From Hofstenia miamia (taxonomy: Eukaryota; Xenacoelomorpha; Acoela), in contig SCFE01000101.1 in assembly GCA_004352715.1 (NCBI GenBank), positions 433,253 through 497,252 on the forward strand: a stretch of DNA of 64,000 nt, in the 5' to 3' direction. The translations under genes were made by a program, and so were the position numbers. The notes under the pieces are model-generated. The model saw nothing but the letters and a program-made list of their open reading frames with translations. It was not told the origin of the DNA and searched no databases. Within the stretch, counting starts at the first letter, position 1. Each line of letters begins with the position of its first letter. Of this stretch, positions 60,490 to 64,000 are shown one piece after another.

Positions 60490-62110
60490 TTATTAATAAT
60501 AATAATAAAAATTTATTATCCATATGTGGACACTAAACAGTAGCATGGATAATAAATTTACATTAATAATGTACATAAGGCACTCGGCAGACACGGCGTG
60601 TTTCTTACAATCATTTTTATTAGAATAGTCAAAGTTATTTAAAAATTGTTGTTAGAAGAAATCTTTTTAATGATGTTTTTACGTGTTTCAATGATCCGTA
60701 TAAGTTTATGGGAGTATTTTGATGTATATAATTGGCAAAAATAGCAATTCTAATTAAATAAAAAGATCTGGTTGATTGTTTTCTTATATCATTTGATTTG
60801 AAGATAGTAAGGTTAGAAGAACGAAGACGGTATTTTGTTGGTAGATATTCTGATATTATTTTTGATAGTTCCAAATCATATTGCTCGTGCAAAATCTTTT
60901 TAAAATAGATTAAATCAATTAACTAAAAACAGTAGGAAGCATTTCTAAGCGTACTACTTGTGATTTATAGTCAAGTCATGGTAGTATCAACTTAAAACAT
61001 CTATGTTGAAAAGCTTCTAGCTTGTCAATTTTGATGAGGAATAATTCCATCAGAATTGAGCCAAACCTTAGAAATGATAATAATAATGATTTGTACAGAG
61101 TTAATTTGATCTTAAAATGAGTTGAGTATGGAATATTGCGTTTAATATTAGAAAAAAGATAACTGCAACTTTTTAATTTCTTTAAATAGTGAGCAGACCA
61201 TGAAAGATTTGGTGTTATTATGAGTCCCAAATCTTTAATGAAATCGTTTGCTATAATTGGCGCTATTATGAGAGGAATAGACTGTGTTGCTTTATCACAA
61301 AATCGAATAAATTTGAATTAGTCGATATTGAAGGGCAAATGATTATTCTTTAACCACGTTTGTATTTCTGTGAAATCATTTACAATATTGTTAATATCAG
61401 AACTACATAATTTAACGTCATCATCATGCATAAACATCTTATTAAAGTTACAGCTTAAAGGTAAATCTTTAATATACATTATAAACAAAAAGGGGGTCAA
61501 GAACTGATCCTTGAGGAACTCCACTTTTAACAGGAAGAAGTGTAGACTTGATACCACCATATATCTATTGCTAAAATAAGATTTCAATAAACAAAATAGA
61601 TTTCCACCAACTCCAAAAACTTCAATTTTGTAAGTAATTTGTAGTGAGAAACAGATATAAAAGTAGTTGACTATATAGATTTCTTTTACTTACAAAACCA
61701 AACTGTTGTTCAGATAAAAATGCTCTAAAATGTTTATATAAATGTTTGTAAATTTGCTTTTTAAAGATTAAGGATAGTTTCGGTAATAAACTGATACGTC
61801 TGTAGTTTGAGAATAATTTTTCTTGCCACTTTTGTGAATTGGACCAGTGTCCGAAATTTTGCAATATCTGCAACTATTTCTGTTTGTAGATAATTACAAA
61901 ATAGTAATACGATATGAGAGGTTCATTCTGACGAATTTTCTCACTTACTACTCCACTTATATTAGACATATCAATTATAAGCTTTATAATTTCTGTCAAC
62001 GATATGTCAATATCGTTTAAATTTCGTCGCTCATTTTCACAAATAAAGTCATTATCTGATTGAAAGACTGAGTTAAAAGTGAATTGAATGAAGATGCAAT
62101 TTCTAAATTA
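60490..62110 (-). mobile_element. Decayed CR1/Jockey-like LINE, 5'-truncated
   Basis: Read from 62110 downwards: LNDIDISLTEIIKLIID, then NYRRISLLPKLSLIFKKQIY (NYRPIS motif), LSEQQFGFVSKRN, then KDQFLTPFLFIMYIKDLP (QGS-LGPLLF-like motif, altered), and FMHDDDVKLCSSDI, where the catalytic YADD has become HDDD. Next come ITPNLSWSAHYLKKLKSC and a Leu-rich thumb, then a C-terminal segment around 60890-60635. The 3'UTR contains TTTATTATCCATATG-type repeats and ends in ATT/AAT repeats near 60490-60512. Stops and frame changes occur throughout. Clade assignment is tentative. Confidence 0.75.
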
Positions 62111-62327
62111 CTATGGAAAATTTCTTAGTACCGTTAAATAGGGTGAATAGAAACAGTTTCTTCAAAGATCTATTATTTGTAAAATGTATTTCAACCAATA
62201 AATTGTTAGATTACATTTCAATAAAAGTAAGAATATTTAGTTTTCAGGAATTTTTTTGAAGTTTGATAATATTCCTATTCGCCTTTTTGGATGGGGTGAA
62301 TAGTAACTCATGGAATTTTACTATATG

Positions 62328-62372
<45 letters not shown>

Positions 62373-63718
62373 TATATATATATTTTTTTTTCATACTCTC
62401 TATTGAGTGAAAAGATACAGTGAAGTTGTATAATAAATGTGTATGGACAGCCAGCGTTAAGAATATTCAATTACAAAATTATATAGCAATCTAGCTCAAA
62501 CTGAAATCACTGATATCTTTCTGTTCAGAAAATGAAAATGATGCAGTGACTCGCTGTCTGTGTAAAGAAACACTGAAATGAAGTTGATATTCATTTTCAT
62601 TGAACATTGAAAGTCTTTTCAATTCTTTCAAAATTAATACAAATCACATTTTCAATTTTTAATTTCGCCAGTGATCGGAATTTGCATTCAAGAATAATTA
62701 TTGTCCTTCCTTTTCATCATCACAAGAATTGATTGGATTCTCTTCAATACCTTTTTAAGAATCATTCATTTGTATGTTTCTGCTTAATCGTTCTCTTAGT
62801 GATGCTTCTTGTCACCCCACGAAGATAAATATTTCGTTTTTTTAATTCACAAGCTTATATATTTTTCTGTATTAAGTATTATTTAATTTTCTCAAATTAT
62901 AATTTATAGACATGTATATATTTATTTTTGGAAATTTAATAAATTTTTAGTTAAGATTCTTTTAATTTCTTTGGAATATTTCAATTTTAGCGTGAAATTT
63001 TAAATAATTTTACTTTTAACTAATGAAGTTAGATGAGCATAGTTACTCTGTGGTACATAAACGTATTATAATGAAATGTTCTCCTTGACTACGATACCAT
63101 TTCTATTTACCACACTGTTCATTTTTATCCTATTTGACGATACTCAAATTTAGAATTTATTAATTTTAGCAACAGCTTTACATTTTTGAATTTTATTAAC
63201 ATATTAAAAAATATTGATTGAATTTGAGACTAAGAACACATTCATACCATTAGGTGGACAATTTTGAAATATACTTAATCGTATACCAATGAAAATACAC
63301 TAAAATGTGTCTATTTTGTAGTGCATAATACAAAAATCTCCTAAAAACATGCTATTATTATTAAAGCGTAATTTGAAAATTGAAAAAAATGTGCTGAATC
63401 TTGAAAAACTGCCCAAATTCTGTTTCCATTCTTTGGAGTCAGTAGATGGTGGTAACGTCCGTGCATAGTGATGAATTTCAAGAAGTGAAAATTCAATAGC
63501 ATTTAATTCAACATGGTTCCCCCTAAAAAATTTTTCTGTATCCTGCCCCTGATTTACATGTACATAATAAAATATTTAAGAGGAAAATGTTACTATTACT
63601 GTAGTGGAAAGTAGTTTCAAAATTGGTTCAACAAACAATTTTCTTTTTTAAGTTAATGAAGATTCTAAATCTAGAATAAAAACTTTATAATAAATTTGCA
63701 AACTTATCAAAAACAGTA
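62111..63718. other. AT-rich stretch, no gene supported
   Basis: Contains (TA)n at 62331-62368 interrupted by AAT, and otherwise nothing that I could support. Confidence 0.5.
62331..62386. repeat. (TA)n microsatellite followed by a T run
   Basis: TA run of about 38 bp, then AAATATATATATATTTTTTTTT. Confidence 0.9.
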
Positions 63719-63937
63719 AATCACTGTCCACTAACTAAATTATGTAAGCATCATTAGTTGAAAAATCACTGTCCACTAACTAAATTATGTAAGCATCATT
63801 AGTTGAAATTTGCAGGAAAAATTAATTTTGGATAACAAAATTATCAAAAACAGTAAATCACTGTCCACTAACTAAATTATGTAAGCATCATTAGTTGAAA
63901 TTTGCAAGAAAAATTAATTTTGGATAACAAAATAATT
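63719..63937. repeat. Nested tandem repeat, 45-bp unit within a 92-bp unit
   Basis: The 45-bp unit beginning AATCACTGTCCACTAACTAA and ending CATCATTAGTTGAAA occurs at 63719-63763, 63764-63808 and 63856-63900. Copies two and three carry the same following sequence (TTTGCARGAAAAATTAATTT, then TGGATAACAAAAT), so a 92-bp unit is also repeated. CTAACTAAAT and CATTAGTTG within the unit are partly self-complementary. Confidence 0.9.
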
Positions 63938-64000
63938 ATTTCTTGTAAAAAATATTGTTTATTAAATATTTTTCACAATATTGGCCAATAAGAATACGAG

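Noticed and set aside
1-64000. CRISPR arrays, operons, ribosome-binding sites or prokaryotic genes
   Set aside because: Nothing of the sort is visible; splice sites, microsatellites and LINE/Tc1/hAT elements indicate an animal nuclear genome.

Overview
The window is AT-rich (about 70% A+T by eye) nuclear DNA from an invertebrate animal. It has intron-split genes with GT/AG splice sites, many (TA)n microsatellites and decayed copies of LTR retrotransposons, LINEs, Tc1/mariner and hAT-like elements. I see no prokaryotic features and no rRNA, tRNA or CRISPR array. The phylum cannot be fixed from the sequence.

The one gene I recognise is on the minus strand: a PDZRN3/PDZRN4-type (LNX3-family) scaffold gene. 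Its C-terminal half lies in five exons at 10176-14288: an acidic linker, a complete PDZ domain and a long last exon ending in the family's conserved C-terminal domain and the PDZ-ligand tail SVTTV. Two upstream exons at 51452-51683 and 52852-52940 encode the family's Cys/His plus coiled-coil segment and a short possible N-terminus. All junction phases I could test agree. The exons for the first PDZ domain should lie between 14289 and 51451 but I did not find them, and no RING exon is visible. The locus spans at least 42.8 kb, mostly intron. Within the large intron is a second set of minus-strand coding exons (15673-15868, 19742-19883, and probably 18412-18450 and 24000-24068) ending in a stop and a poly(A) signal. 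It looks like a nested gene that I cannot name.

Mobile DNA by region. 100-1469: 5' end of a minus-strand LTR retrotransposon (LTR, primer-binding site matching tRNA-Arg, decayed gag-like frames). 3401-4673: a Tc1/mariner element with a broken DUF4817-type transposase. 5510-7490: a candidate DNA transposon with about 80-bp inverted ends and a tandem array built from a motif of those ends. 7821-8061: a stray LTR piece between single Ns. 9133-9618: a second, truncated Tc1-like transposase. 11832-12303: a hAT-like MITE. 16800-16927: a LINE 3' end. 48757-48903 and 53904-54231: MITE-like hairpin elements. 55315-57425: two head-to-tail 3' ends of an R2-type LINE with a restriction-like endonuclease. 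57480-58520: another LINE on the opposite strand. 60490-62110: a third LINE family. 63719-63937: a nested tandem repeat.

Several Ns are flanked by exact duplications (about 100 bp at three gaps, 1072 bp at one). These look like unmerged contig overlaps, so local duplications and the LTR piece at 7821-8061 should not be read as biology. The remaining long stretches are AT-rich intron or intergenic sequence in which I could support nothing.
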